From an uncultured Pelagibacteraceae bacterium (GTDB taxonomy: Bacteria; Pseudomonadota; Alphaproteobacteria; Pelagibacterales; Pelagibacteraceae): a stretch of DNA of 34,671 nucleotides. The notes under the pieces are model-generated. The model saw only the letters and a list, made by a program, of their open reading frames with translations, did no database searches and had not been told where the DNA came from. The DNA lies in contig CACHJZ010000008.1 in assembly GCA_902580275.1 (NCBI GenBank), positions 1-34,671 of the forward strand, in the 5' to 3' direction. Of this stretch, positions 5,994 through 15,544 are shown one piece after another (the stretch's first letter is position 1; every line of letters starts with the position of its first letter). The position numbers and the translations under genes were made by a program.

Positions 5994-8321
5994 TTAAAAA
6001 CTAGTTGAAACTTCTATGTCTGTTCCATACTCGGGAATTGGGCTATCAAAGTTATATGATGAATTTAATCTTACATCAAAACCATCTAGATCTTTGACAT
6101 AACTTAGTTGTGCTAAATTATTTATTAATGGATCAAAGTTAAAAGCAAACTCAGAGTCTTCTTCCTTGATATGTCCTAATTTTATTAAAAGACTATCGAT
6201 ATGAGAAAATCTATGACTATCAAGATGCTGAAATCTTTCATAGTTTAAAGATAAAGTAAGTCCATTTAAATATACAGTTTCAAATCCTAGATTTGCTCTA
6301 ATATTTTTTTCAGAATAATTATCTATTTCGAAAGTATTAACTAGAGTGCTTCCTTGACTTGAATACTCTAATTTAACATCTGGTGTTAAATCATACACAA
6401 CCTCTAAGCCACCATTGGTATTTGCTCTCCCTCCATCAAAATTATATTCTTTTAAATTAAATAAAAAACCACCAGCAATTTCTGCATTTTCAAAAACATC
6501 CTCTTCATATAAAACATCGGTTGTACTTCTAACAGTAGATATATAATTAGTAAAATCACTCAAATGCGTTAGACCATAAATAATTCTTCCTGAAGGGGTT
6601 AAATTAAAATCTCCGTAAGTATTTCTGCTTCTAAAATTTATTGCGGTAAATAATTGTTTTCCGTTTCGTTCACCAGTAAGTTTGCTTTCATATTTGTGAT
6701 CAAATCTTAAAATACTTAGCCCAATAACAGCGTTTATATATCGTTGATCATCGCCTGGAGTAATTCCATATAAATTTAATGTTAAAGACTCCATATCTAC
6801 TTCGTCAGGTGAATTTGTACTAGAATGATTCTCTGCATACCTGATAGCTAAACCAAAAAATTTATCTTCTGCAAATTTTTTATCTGCTCCAAAGGTTATA
6901 CCAGATGTTTTTATTTCTTTTGGTTTTTCTATTGGAGTATCTTCGTAATTTCCTATCGATATATCTCCATGGCTCCAATAAGACCAAGTAGATTTTCTAT
7001 TACTTTTCTTATTATTTGTAATTGTAGCCTGACGGATATATTTAGATTCTTTTAATTTGCTTTTTAAGGATGTTAAAACAGGATTAAAAGTTTTTACATT
7101 AATGTTAAAACTATTTAAATTATCACTATCTCGGTTTCGTTTAACCCACTCAAATCTTTTAAAAATTGTTGATACATTTAAATTGATATTTTGTTTTGAA
7201 AGCTGAACTGTAGAGCCAATTATAGAAGCCGAGTCACTTACACATTCAACTATTCCATAAGGACACTCTAAGTCATACTGGTTAATGTGATGGACACCTG
7301 GTCCCCCTTCATCATGATCTGCAAGATATAGTCTCATTCCATCGCTAGAAAACGCCATACCTGCTGGCTCACCAACTCTATCCCCCGCATCTCTAGTGAG
7401 AAAAATATCATCTAATTGATATCTACCTACTTTAACTGCTGTTGAAACATCATAATTTGTTCCTAACCTAAACTGATAAATAAAGTTTAATTGTTTGGAA
7501 GGATCGTCTCCATGGTTTTTAGAAAAGACGTCTTTTATCAAAATAAACATATAACCACCATCGGGAGTAAATTCAATATCCCAGCCTTGAGTTGCACCTT
7601 CATCAATTACACCTATATCCATCATGCTAGTTACATTAATTGAAGTTGGCGAGGAAATGTCATTAGGTCCTGGCAAGGAATAAGTAGTTATATTACCCTC
7701 ATCTGCTTGTACATCTAAAGTAAAAAGTTTTGTTCCATCTCTGCTAAAAGCCATACTATCAATAGTTGCTGTACCGGTATCAAACTTTCTTTCGTAAACC
7801 ATTGTGTTAATATCATAAGCTTTACTTAAATTATATTTACCAATTTCTCCTTCAAAATTTAGTATAAAAAATGTTCTGCCATCTGGGGAAATGTGAATTC
7901 CTACAATAAAATCTTGAGTTAAAAGTGCCATATCACCCTCCGCAAGTTCGTTTGGGTTTGCACCAGCAAGATCATTACAATCTGCATTTACATTCCCTTT
8001 AACTCTATCTGAAGTAATGTCAAACGGAGTATCTAGCCTATTCATTCTTAATGGACTATCACTAGTGGTATTAGCATTAGCAAAGTTGGCTATGAATACT
8101 TGAGTACCATCAGGACTAAATACAACATCATATGGATCTTGAGAACTGTCTACATCTACTAATGAACCAGCTGCGTTTCTACATTCATGATCTATTCCAC
8201 CTATAAAATTATTATTACCACCTGGGATTAAAGAGCCTCTATGAGTAAGAGTTAATGCCTCAGCAAAAGCAAAATTACAGCTAAAAAATGATAAAAATAA
8301 TAGTGCGATGAATTTTTTCAT
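5994..8321 (-). CDS. autotransporter-like surface protein with beta-propeller passenger
   Basis: This 775-residue exported protein has an N-terminal signal peptide (residues 1-20, likely cleaved after AFA). Five WD/YVTN-like blades of the pattern FSxDGxxLF follow at about 62-79, 138-155, 186-203, 245-262 and 318-335, which suggests a beta-propeller passenger. A short linker with CPYGIVEC (353-360) leads to a C-terminal region of about 300 residues beginning STWSYWSHGDISIG (444-457). This has the alternating pattern of an autotransporter beta-barrel and ends in phenylalanine (VSTSF), as outer-membrane barrels do. I expect it to insert in the outer membrane and display the propeller, perhaps for adhesion or substrate binding. 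The ATG is only four bases after the phosphatase stop. Confidence 0.75.
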   Translation of the reverse strand: MKKFIALLFLSFFSCNFAFAEALTLTHRGSLIPGGNNNFIGGIDHECRNAAGSLVDVDSSQDPYDVVFSPDGTQVFIANFANANTTSDSPLRMNRLDTPFDITSDRVKGNVNADCNDLAGANPNELAEGDMALLTQDFIVGIHISPDGRTFFILNFEGEIGKYNLSKAYDINTMVYERKFDTGTATIDSMAFSRDGTKLFTLDVQADEGNITTYSLPGPNDISSPTSINVTSMMDIGVIDEGATQGWDIEFTPDGGYMFILIKDVFSKNHGDDPSKQLNFIYQFRLGTNYDVSTAVKVGRYQLDDIFLTRDAGDRVGEPAGMAFSSDGMRLYLADHDEGGPGVHHINQYDLECPYGIVECVSDSASIIGSTVQLSKQNINLNVSTIFKRFEWVKRNRDSDNLNSFNINVKTFNPVLTSLKSKLKESKYIRQATITNNKKSNRKSTWSYWSHGDISIGNYEDTPIEKPKEIKTSGITFGADKKFAEDKFFGLAIRYAENHSSTNSPDEVDMESLTLNLYGITPGDDQRYINAVIGLSILRFDHKYESKLTGERNGKQLFTAINFRSRNTYGDFNLTPSGRIIYGLTHLSDFTNYISTVRSTTDVLYEEDVFENAEIAGGFLFNLKEYNFDGGRANTNGGLEVVYDLTPDVKLEYSSQGSTLVNTFEIDNYSEKNIRANLGFETVYLNGLTLSLNYERFQHLDSHRFSHIDSLLIKLGHIKEEDSEFAFNFDPLINNLAQLSYVKDLDGFDVRLNSSYNFDSPIPEYGTDIEVSTSF

Positions 8322-8325
8322 TAAC

Positions 8326-9132
8326 TTATTTTAATGCAGGTTTTAAAAGCCTCAACATTTTAATATGTATTTTTTTATTGGCTGATATTAAAACATTGCC
8401 AGCTTTTGTTGCACTTTCGTTACGCCATGTTGAGGCAATTCCACCTGATGCTTTAATTATTGGAATAAGTGGATGAATATCCCAGATTTTATTCATACAT
8501 TGAATTACAACATCTAATTTTCCTTCACAAAAATGGGCATAGCTTAATGCATCAGAACAAGGAAACTGCATCATCTTTAAAATCTTTGGAATTTTCTTTT
8601 GTTTGTTTAAGGATAAATAACCATGAAAAGCAGCAGACAATTTCATATTTTTAAATTTTGCTTTTTTATTGATACTTAACTTTGATTTTTTTCCATTATC
8701 AACGACATATGCCACTTTGTTTGAAACGTTATAGTAATATTTTTTTAATTTAGGAAAATTAGCCAAACCTACAATTGGATCTCCTTTATAATTTAATGAG
8801 ATCAAATTGCTCCAAGTTGGATTTCCTATCACAAAAGATCTTGTTCCATCAATTGGATCAATAATCCATGCGAACTCACTTTTAACCTTTTTGTGTCCAA
8901 ATTCTTCTCCAATTATTTGATGATCTGGAAATTTCTTTTGTATTTTTGCTCTTATAAATTTTTCAAATGCTTTATCTGCAGATGTGACCGGGTCGTAGCC
9001 TTTGCCCTTAAGTTTATTATTTACCTTGAAGGGCTTGTTAAGCTTCCTATAATAAAGTTGTGTTAAGTCCTTAGCTAAGCTGTTTAAAAAGCTTGAAAAT
9101 ACTTTGATTTTCTTTGAATTTATCTCTGGCAT
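8326..9132 (-). CDS. inositol-monophosphatase-family phosphatase (possible histidinol-phosphatase)
   Basis: This 268-residue protein has the metal-dependent IMPase motifs: GEE (E76, E77), DPIDGT (92-97) and WDIHP (217-221) followed by KASGG. These bind the Mg ions and phosphate. HisN-type histidinol-phosphatases, common in alphaproteobacteria, have the same layout, so histidinol phosphate is a plausible substrate. Inositol phosphate or 3'-phosphoadenosine phosphate cannot be excluded. It is the first gene of the minus-strand run 9132 to 4847; the region before it is shared with the divergent dioxygenase gene. Confidence 0.8.
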   Translation of the reverse strand: MPEINSKKIKVFSSFLNSLAKDLTQLYYRKLNKPFKVNNKLKGKGYDPVTSADKAFEKFIRAKIQKKFPDHQIIGEEFGHKKVKSEFAWIIDPIDGTRSFVIGNPTWSNLISLNYKGDPIVGLANFPKLKKYYYNVSNKVAYVVDNGKKSKLSINKKAKFKNMKLSAAFHGYLSLNKQKKIPKILKMMQFPCSDALSYAHFCEGKLDVVIQCMNKIWDIHPLIPIIKASGGIASTWRNESATKAGNVLISANKKIHIKMLRLLKPALK

Positions 9133-9198
9133 AAATAGTCACTTACTATTTTATTTATCTTGATTAAAGACAAATTTTAAATAATCCTCGAATATACT

Positions 9199-10302
9199 AT
9201 GAAAATAGAACTGAATAATAACAAGATTTTCTATAAAAATGGCTCATCTGTACAAGAGATACATCCATTTTGGTTACGTGAAAGAGCCAATGGTGAAAAA
9301 TACTTAGATAAAAAAACGCAACAAAGACTTTTTGATCCAACTTCCTTAAATGTCGAAATTGCAATCAAAAGTGCTCGAATTAATGATGACTTATTAGAGA
9401 TAGATTTCAATGATGGTGTTAATTCTAAACTAAATATTGAAAAAATTGCTGAAGAATTTTCAAAAGAAGATGAAGTAATTTATGGTATAGAAAAAGTTAA
9501 ATGGAATTCATCTTTCTCAGATTTTAAAAAATATAAATATTCTGATGAACTTTTCGAAACTCAGGAAATGTATAATTTATTATTGTCTTTTTATAAATAT
9601 GGATTTGTAATTATAAAAGATGTACCAACCGAGGATAATTTCTTAGTAAAATTTGCGAATAAAGTTGGAAGTGTAAGAAGAACAAATTTTGGCGAACATT
9701 TTAATGTTAAATCAATTCCAAGCCCTAACGATTTAGCCTATACATCTCTTCCTCTAGCACCACATACAGATAATCCTTACAGAAATCCTGTGCCATGCAT
9801 CCAATTATTACATTGTATTATAAATGAAGTTTCTGGTGGTCTTTCAACGTTAGTAGATGGATATACTGTTACCGAGGATTTAAAAAAAGAAAATCCAGAG
9901 TTTTATAATATTCTTACCAAAGTAAAGGTTAAATTTAAATTTATAGACAAAGATGTTGTCTTAGAGCATTGGGCTGAATTAATTCAGTTAGATGAAAATA
10001 AAAAATTAAAACAGGTAAGATTTAGTCCAAGATTAGACTTTGTCCCAATTTTAGAAAAAAGTGAATTAGATTTGTACTATAAAGCTAGGAAAAAATTATC
10101 TGCAATGTATAATTCTGACAAATATAGAATTGAATTTAAACTTCAGCCAAAAGATCTTTTAATGATGGATAATTATAGACTATTACATGGTAGAACAGAA
10201 TTTGATGCAAATGAAGGAAGTAGATTTTTACAAGGTTGTTATTTAGATTTTGATAGTACAGAGGGTAAATTAAGACACTTAAAAAGAAAATTTAATCTTT
10301 GA
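9199..10302 (+). CDS. gamma-butyrobetaine hydroxylase-like 2-oxoglutarate/Fe(II) dioxygenase
   Basis: This 367-residue protein has an N-terminal domain resembling that of gamma-butyrobetaine hydroxylase (IHPFWLRERANG, then TQQRLFDP, residues 21-47) and a C-terminal TauD-type double-stranded beta helix. Iron ligands are visible as H189-x-D191 (APHTDNPYR) and H330 (LLHGRTEF), with R342 suited to bind 2-oxoglutarate. The family hydroxylates gamma-butyrobetaine or trimethyllysine with O2. The cysteines that bind zinc in the N-terminal domain of typical members are absent. The stop overlaps the start of the transporter gene by four bases, so the pair may handle one quaternary-amine-type metabolite; this is inference. 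Confidence 0.8.
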   Translation: MKIELNNNKIFYKNGSSVQEIHPFWLRERANGEKYLDKKTQQRLFDPTSLNVEIAIKSARINDDLLEIDFNDGVNSKLNIEKIAEEFSKEDEVIYGIEKVKWNSSFSDFKKYKYSDELFETQEMYNLLLSFYKYGFVIIKDVPTEDNFLVKFANKVGSVRRTNFGEHFNVKSIPSPNDLAYTSLPLAPHTDNPYRNPVPCIQLLHCIINEVSGGLSTLVDGYTVTEDLKKENPEFYNILTKVKVKFKFIDKDVVLEHWAELIQLDENKKLKQVRFSPRLDFVPILEKSELDLYYKARKKLSAMYNSDKYRIEFKLQPKDLLMMDNYRLLHGRTEFDANEGSRFLQGCYLDFDSTEGKLRHLKRKFNL

Positions 10303-11162
10303 CTTTTAAAGATACCTTAATTGCATCATTAGTCCCAATTTTTTTAGGTTTTGGTTTTGTAATTGCTAAACCAGCAATGGAACATTTTCCACCTATACTT
10401 TTAATGGGTTTGAGATTTACTTTTGCAGCATCAATTTTAATTTGGTGGTTTCCAATTCCAAGAGGTTATCTTAAGAAAATTTTTATAGCGTCTCTGATTG
10501 CAAATACTCTGCAGTATAGTGTTACATATACTGGTTTAAATTTAATTGATGCTTCTGCAGCTGTACTACTGGTTCAAACAGAGGTTCCATTTGGAGTACT
10601 GTTTGCTTACTTCATGCTTAAAGAAAAACCTACAATAAGAAGTTTAATTGGAATTACAATTGCATTTGTTGGTGTATACATTTTAACAGGCTCTCCTAAT
10701 TTAGAGGGAAAATTTTTAGGTATATTTCTTACAATATTAGGGTCTGCTATTTGGGCCTTAGGACAAGTTTTGGTTAAGCCATTGAGTAAAGAAATAAGTC
10801 CTCTAACACTTGTTGCGTGGCTTGCTCTATTCTCAGGACCAATATTAATTTTTTTATCAGCTATCCTTGATGGTAACACAATAAATTATATTAAATCTGC
10901 AAGCATTAATAGTTGGGCAATTGCGTTTTATTTAGGATTCTTTATGCAACCAGTTACCTACGGGTGCTTTTATTATGTATTAAAAAATAACCCATTATAT
11001 AAAGTGTTACCCATTGTTACTATGGGAATACCTTTGACTGGCTTGTTAGCTGCAATACTTCTTCTTGGAGAAAAACCAACGACAGAACTTTACCTTGGAG
11101 GTTTTATAATTTTAATAGGGGTAATTTTAATTCTTTATACAAAACAAAAAAAAAGTAGTTAA
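10299..11162 (+). CDS. EamA/DMT-family transporter (coupled to dioxygenase)
   Basis: This 287-residue inner-membrane protein has ten predicted helices in two EamA repeats (about 5-130 and 140-280). The start is TTG at 10299, overlapping the dioxygenase stop as TTGA; the next ATG is inside the first helix region (MEHFPP) and would cut the fold, so TTG is preferred. EamA proteins usually export amino acids or other small metabolites. The tight coupling suggests that the substrate is linked to the dioxygenase reaction, though direction and substrate are not shown by sequence. Confidence 0.85.
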   Translation: MTFKDTLIASLVPIFLGFGFVIAKPAMEHFPPILLMGLRFTFAASILIWWFPIPRGYLKKIFIASLIANTLQYSVTYTGLNLIDASAAVLLVQTEVPFGVLFAYFMLKEKPTIRSLIGITIAFVGVYILTGSPNLEGKFLGIFLTILGSAIWALGQVLVKPLSKEISPLTLVAWLALFSGPILIFLSAILDGNTINYIKSASINSWAIAFYLGFFMQPVTYGCFYYVLKNNPLYKVLPIVTMGIPLTGLLAAILLLGEKPTTELYLGGFIILIGVILILYTKQKKSS

Positions 11163-11177
11163 AAATATATTTTTTAT

Positions 11178-11885
11178 TTATCCAATTTTTCCTAATAAAG
11201 GAATGTATTCTAGCAAATAAAAACCTATTGCTTGAAGTTGATTTGTTATTATTAATATTCCTGTAAGGAATAAGAGGACACCACCAGTTTTTGTTATAAT
11301 ATTCATTTTTCGCTTAATATTTTTTGAAATAAGAAGAAACTTTTGAATAGCATAACCCGCTAAAATAAATGGAATGGCTAATCCTAGTGAATAAAACGTA
11401 AGAAGCATTATTCCTTCATAAATATTTTCAGTTGTTGATGCCAAAATTAAAATGGACCCAAGAATTGGACCTATACAAGGTGTCCAACCGAATGCAAAAG
11501 CCATACCTACTAAAAACGAACTGAATACATTACTGTTTTTCTCTGCATCTAATCTTTTTTCGTAGTTAAGAAAATTAAGATTAAACACTCCTAAAATATG
11601 AAGTGAAAAAATGATAATTATTAAACCAGCAATAATTCTTAATGGAAAAGAATTTTTTAATAAAATCTTTCCTAAAAAAGTTGCTGATGCTCCGAATATA
11701 ATAAAGACAACTGAAAAACCTAGGGTAAATAAAATTATTGGTAATAAATTTATATTTTTACTTTTTAATAGATTCTCTAAAGTGGAACCTGATATATAAG
11801 AAATATAACCTGGTATGAGTGGCAACACACATGGAGATAAAAAGCTTATTAATCCAGCACCAAATGCAATAAAAATTTCTGTCAT
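11178..11885 (-). CDS. ccdA: cytochrome c biogenesis / thiol-disulfide interchange membrane protein CcdA
   Basis: This 235-residue protein has six hydrophobic segments and the two redox cysteines of the CcdA/DsbD membrane domain: C19 in SFLSPCVLPLIPGY and C137 in GWTPCIGPILGS. It carries electrons from cytoplasmic thioredoxin across the inner membrane to periplasmic thiol oxidoreductases, as needed for cytochrome c maturation. Its ATG lies one base after the ppc stop, so it is the last gene of the minus-strand operon. The functional link with ppc is not obvious and may only reflect gene packing. Confidence 0.92.
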   Translation of the reverse strand: MTEIFIAFGAGLISFLSPCVLPLIPGYISYISGSTLENLLKSKNINLLPIILFTLGFSVVFIIFGASATFLGKILLKNSFPLRIIAGLIIIIFSLHILGVFNLNFLNYEKRLDAEKNSNVFSSFLVGMAFAFGWTPCIGPILGSILILASTTENIYEGIMLLTFYSLGLAIPFILAGYAIQKFLLISKNIKRKMNIITKTGGVLLFLTGILIITNQLQAIGFYLLEYIPLLGKIG

Positions 11886-11886
11886 T

Positions 11887-14578
11887 TTATCCTGAATTTT
11901 TCATTGCTGCAGCAATACCAGCAATTGAAGTCATCATTGCATCATCTAAATATTTTCTATGCTTTTTCTGTATTCCTTTTTTAGATAATTTTTTCATGAC
12001 TACTGCTTGCAAGATATTAAGAACTTCAGTGTAAATATTCCTTACAATAACTGATGATCTAAACTTTTTCCTCTGATTAATAATTTCTGATGGAGTTATA
12101 AATTGATTTAATTTTTTTATATTATCAAATTGCAATCTTAGTTTATCACCAACTTTTTTAAGGTTAGCATCTGCTAAACCCTCTTCGTAAACCTCTGAAA
12201 TCTCGGGATCAACTTTTGAAATCACCATATCTAAAATGTCCATTGTTGAATTAAAGAAAGGCCAATTTCTTTCCATATCAACTAATATAGATTTAAATTT
12301 TTTAACTGAGGAGTATTTTAATGCCTCACCTGTTCCAAGCCATGCCGGTAACATTAATCTTATTTGCGTCCAAGCAAAAACCCATGGTATTGCTCTAAGA
12401 CCTTTGATGTTGTCGACATTCTTTCTTTTAGAAGGTCTAGATCCTATTGACAATTTTCCAAGCGCAAGATGTGGTGTTACAGTTTTAAAGTATCTTATGA
12501 AATCTGTATTTTCTCTAATATTTTTTCTGTAAGATCTTGTTGAGATTTGTGTCATGTCCTCAATTAAGTTTCTCCAACTTTCTTTTGGTTTTGGTGGTGG
12601 ATTTAGCGTTGCTTGCATGACTGCACCGATATAACTACAAAGATTATATTTTGCTATAGGTTCATAGCCATATTTTTGTTGTATCATTTCACCTTGATCA
12701 GTAATTCTAATTTTACCATTTACGGATCCTGGGGGTTGAGATCTAAGGGTAGATTGAATTGGACCACCTCCTCTTCCAGCAGATCCTCCTCTACCATGAA
12801 AAAAATGTAAGATCTATTTTATATTTTTTTCCTAACTTAACTATTTCCTCTTGAAGTTTATATTGGTGCCAACTGGCAGAAAGCTTTCCAGCATCTTTAC
12901 TTGAATCTGAATATCCAATCATTATTTCGTGATTATTTTTTATTAATTTTCTGTACCAGCTTAATGAAAATAAATTTTCCATTATTGATTTTGCATTTTT
13001 TAAGTCGTCTAAAGTTTCAAATAATGGGACTACTCTTAATCTTTTGTTAATATTTGCTTCTTTTTGTAAAAAAGAAACAGCTAAAATATCAGATGCTGAC
13101 GATGTCATCGAAATTATATATGCACCTAAACACTCCTCAGGTTGATCAGCTAGAATCTTAAAAGTAGACCAAACTTCAAGGTTTTCTCTATTTTTAAATT
13201 TGAAGTTTTTGATGATTTTTTTATTTGTTTTTAGATGTTTTGATAAAAAATTTACTCTTTGCTTTTCTGTCCATTTATAATAATCGGCTCTGTACTTCTT
13301 TTTGACAAACTCATAAAGTAATTGCGAGTGTCTTGATGCCTCCTGTCTAATATCTAGTCTAGCAAGATTAATACCAAAACATTTAGCTCTTCTCATCAAG
13401 TCAAGTAATTCACCACTAGCTATATTTTCGTTTTGATTACTTTCAAGAGAATCTCGCACTACTCTTAAGGGTTTTAAGATTTCTTCTCTTGAGGATAATA
13501 GTTTATTTTGATCTAGAGGTTTGTGTCTTACAAGATGATTTTCTATTGCTCTATGCGTCAACCTCATTTTATCCCTAAGAGGTCTTAAGAATACTCTATA
13601 TGGCTCAAAAGTTTTTCCCGTAACTTTTAAAATTTTGTTGGAGCATTTTTCCATTGAAAAAGATCTAATTAACTTTGTTAATTCTTTTTCATATAATTTT
13701 GCGGCTTCCCATCGTGATAATAAAATTACTTCTTTTGTAATCGCGGAGGTTACATTTGGATTTCCGTCTCTATCTCCACCCATCCAAGATCCAAATTGAA
13801 TTGGATTAAAATTTTTAGGTAAATTCTTTCCCATATTTTTAAGAAAAATTCCATTTAGTCTTCTATAAACCTTTGGAATTGTTTCCCACAAACTATCTTC
13901 TATTACTGCAAGCCCCCATCTGGCCTCATCAGTTGGACTAGGTCTAAATCTTTTTAGATCATCAGTGTTCCAAATAATTGTAAATTCATCATAAAGTTTT
14001 TTATCTAAAATTTTTACTTTTGACGGATAATGCTTAAGCAGTTCGCGTTGTTCCATAATCTCAGTTATGTTATGATATTTTTGTATTAATGTTCTTCTTT
14101 TTACTTCAGTTGGATGAGCGGTTAACACAATTCCAATATCTAAATTTTTTGCAATATTATAAATTTTATTATTTGAAACTTTTCTGGATTTAAAAAGATT
14201 TTCAAATATTTCCTCTATAAAAATATATTTATGTTCATCTTTTATTTTGGAATTTTCAAATTCGTCTAATTTTCTAGATGAGTCTAATGACTCTGTCAAA
14301 TTTACAAAATTCATAAAATGGGTAAACGCTCTGGATAATTTAAAAATATTTATAGGACTTAATTTATTTATTTCAGATATAATTATTTTAAATCTTTTTT
14401 TATTATTAATATTTTTGACGTTTGCTTTTGATAGAAGTCTAATTTTTTCAACTAAATTAAAAAAGTTTTGCCCCTCTTGTTTTCTTATTACTCTTCCAAG
14501 TATATCCCCTAAATACCTGGCGTCGTCTCTTTGTGATTTGGTTGGAATTCCCTCGTAATATAAATCTCTTTTAAGCAT
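11887..14578 (-). pseudogene. ppc: phosphoenolpyruvate carboxylase, frame interrupted by one extra base
   Basis: PEP carboxylase forms oxaloacetate from PEP and bicarbonate. The N-terminal frame (14578 to 12791) gives 595 residues with VLTAHPTEVKRR (catalytic H155), GSWMGGDRDGNP, ARLDIRQEASRHS and GYSDSSKDAG, then ends ...LTFFSW-stop. The family expects LTFFHGRGG. Dropping one base from the seven-base run at 12799-12805 restores FHGRGGSAGRGGGP and an open frame to 11887, giving 896 residues (E. coli: 883). The C-terminal piece alone has its first ATG at 12687. All motifs on both sides are intact, so a sequencing/assembly error, a very recent mutation or slippage rescue are all possible. The start overlaps the FAH gene by eight bases. 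Confidence 0.9.
12799..12805 (-). other. homopolymer frameshift site inside ppc
   Basis: Seven A on the plus strand (T7 in the coding strand) sit where the ppc frame breaks. Read with seven T, the frame runs TTT TTT TCA TGG TAG and stops. With six T it runs TTT TTT CAT GGT AGA and enters the conserved HGRGG loop. Homopolymers of this kind are prone to sequencing indels and also to polymerase slippage. Confidence 0.9.
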
Positions 14579-15419
14579 TGTTGTTAACGACTTTGTGTAT
14601 TTGTTCTCCTAAATTATCTATTCCAAGTTTTACAGTTTCACCACCCAATAAAAATTTAGATGGTTTTCTATTTTCTCCAACACCTGGAGGAGTTCCTGTG
14701 CAGCATATATCGCCAGGGTATAAAGTCATGCAGTGGCTCATATAAGATACTAGTTGGTTTATATTAAAAATCATTTGATTTGTATTTCCTGTTTGCATTC
14801 GTTCTCCATCAACATCTAAATACATGTTTAAATTATGAACATCTGAAATTTCATCTTTTGTTAATATGTAGGGGCCTATAGGTCCAAAAGTGTCAAAACC
14901 TTTTCCTTTATCCCAAGAACCACCTTTATTCTTTTGAAAATTTCTCTCGCTTACATCGTTTACCAGGAAAAAACCTAAAACATAACTTAACGCATCTTTT
15001 TCACTGACATAAGAACATTTCTTTCCTATTACAAAACCTAATTCAACCTCCCAATCTGTATGATTAGAATTTTTTGGAATTACAATATCATCATTAGGCC
15101 CAGATACACTGTTAGTGAATTTAGAAAATATTATAGGCTCTTTTGGAATAGGCATATTCTGTTCTATTGCGTGATCTTTAAAATTTAAACCTATTCCAAT
15201 AAATTTTGAGGGTTTATTAACACAAGCTCCTATCCTTTGATTTTTTTCTAATATAGGTAAATCTTCAGGTTTTATTTTACTTAATTTTTCTAAGGTCTCG
15301 AAATTTAAATGATCTGAATTAAAATCTTTGATAATAGAAGATACGTCTCTATAATTATTATCTTTATCAACTATAATTGGTTTTTCCTTACCTGGATTTC
15401 CAATTCTTGCTAGTTTCAT
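14571..15419 (-). CDS. fumarylacetoacetate-hydrolase-family protein
   Basis: This is 282 residues from the ATG at 15419. A longer in-frame version from 15488 is out of step with the family, and the 15419 ATG overlaps the upstream small gene as ATGA. The FAH fold shows the metal-binding acidic set: E124 and E126 in TDWEVELGFV and D155 in VNDVSERNFQ. FGPIGPYI, GDICCTGTPPGVG and a final beta segment also fit. Members split C-C bonds of acylpyruvates, hydrate dienoates, or act on oxaloacetate as decarboxylase/tautomerase. Because this gene overlaps ppc by eight bases, oxaloacetate is an attractive candidate substrate; that is inference. Confidence 0.85.
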   Translation of the reverse strand: MKLARIGNPGKEKPIIVDKDNNYRDVSSIIKDFNSDHLNFETLEKLSKIKPEDLPILEKNQRIGACVNKPSKFIGIGLNFKDHAIEQNMPIPKEPIIFSKFTNSVSGPNDDIVIPKNSNHTDWEVELGFVIGKKCSYVSEKDALSYVLGFFLVNDVSERNFQKNKGGSWDKGKGFDTFGPIGPYILTKDEISDVHNLNMYLDVDGERMQTGNTNQMIFNINQLVSYMSHCMTLYPGDICCTGTPPGVGENRKPSKFLLGGETVKLGIDNLGEQIHKVVNNNA

Positions 15420-15541
15420 TTTAAAAATACGATTAAAAGTAATATTACCCAAACTGCACCATAGTAAAATGGCATCATCTTTTTCCAAGACGATAAAGCT
15501 TTTGCGGCTGTTTTAACTTCTTTTTTTTTGACTTTTACCAT
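15416..15541 (-). CDS. small single-helix membrane protein
   Basis: This 41-residue ORF has a lysine-rich N-terminus (MVKVKKKEVKTAAK) and one strongly hydrophobic segment (about residues 24-40, FYYGAVWVILLLIVFL) ending in lysine. I do not recognise the family. It starts three bases after the aldehyde dehydrogenase stop and its TGA overlaps the FAH start as ATGA, exactly filling an otherwise unexplained gap in a packed operon. It also explains why the FAH gene should start at 15419. Topology is probably N-in with one transmembrane helix. Confidence 0.65.
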   Translation of the reverse strand: MVKVKKKEVKTAAKALSSWKKMMPFYYGAVWVILLLIVFLK

Positions 15542-15544
15542 TTA

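Noticed and set aside
14571..15488. Longer FAH frame starting at 15488
   Set aside because: The extra 23 residues are the out-of-frame image of the 41-residue membrane-protein gene; the family N-terminus begins at 15419.
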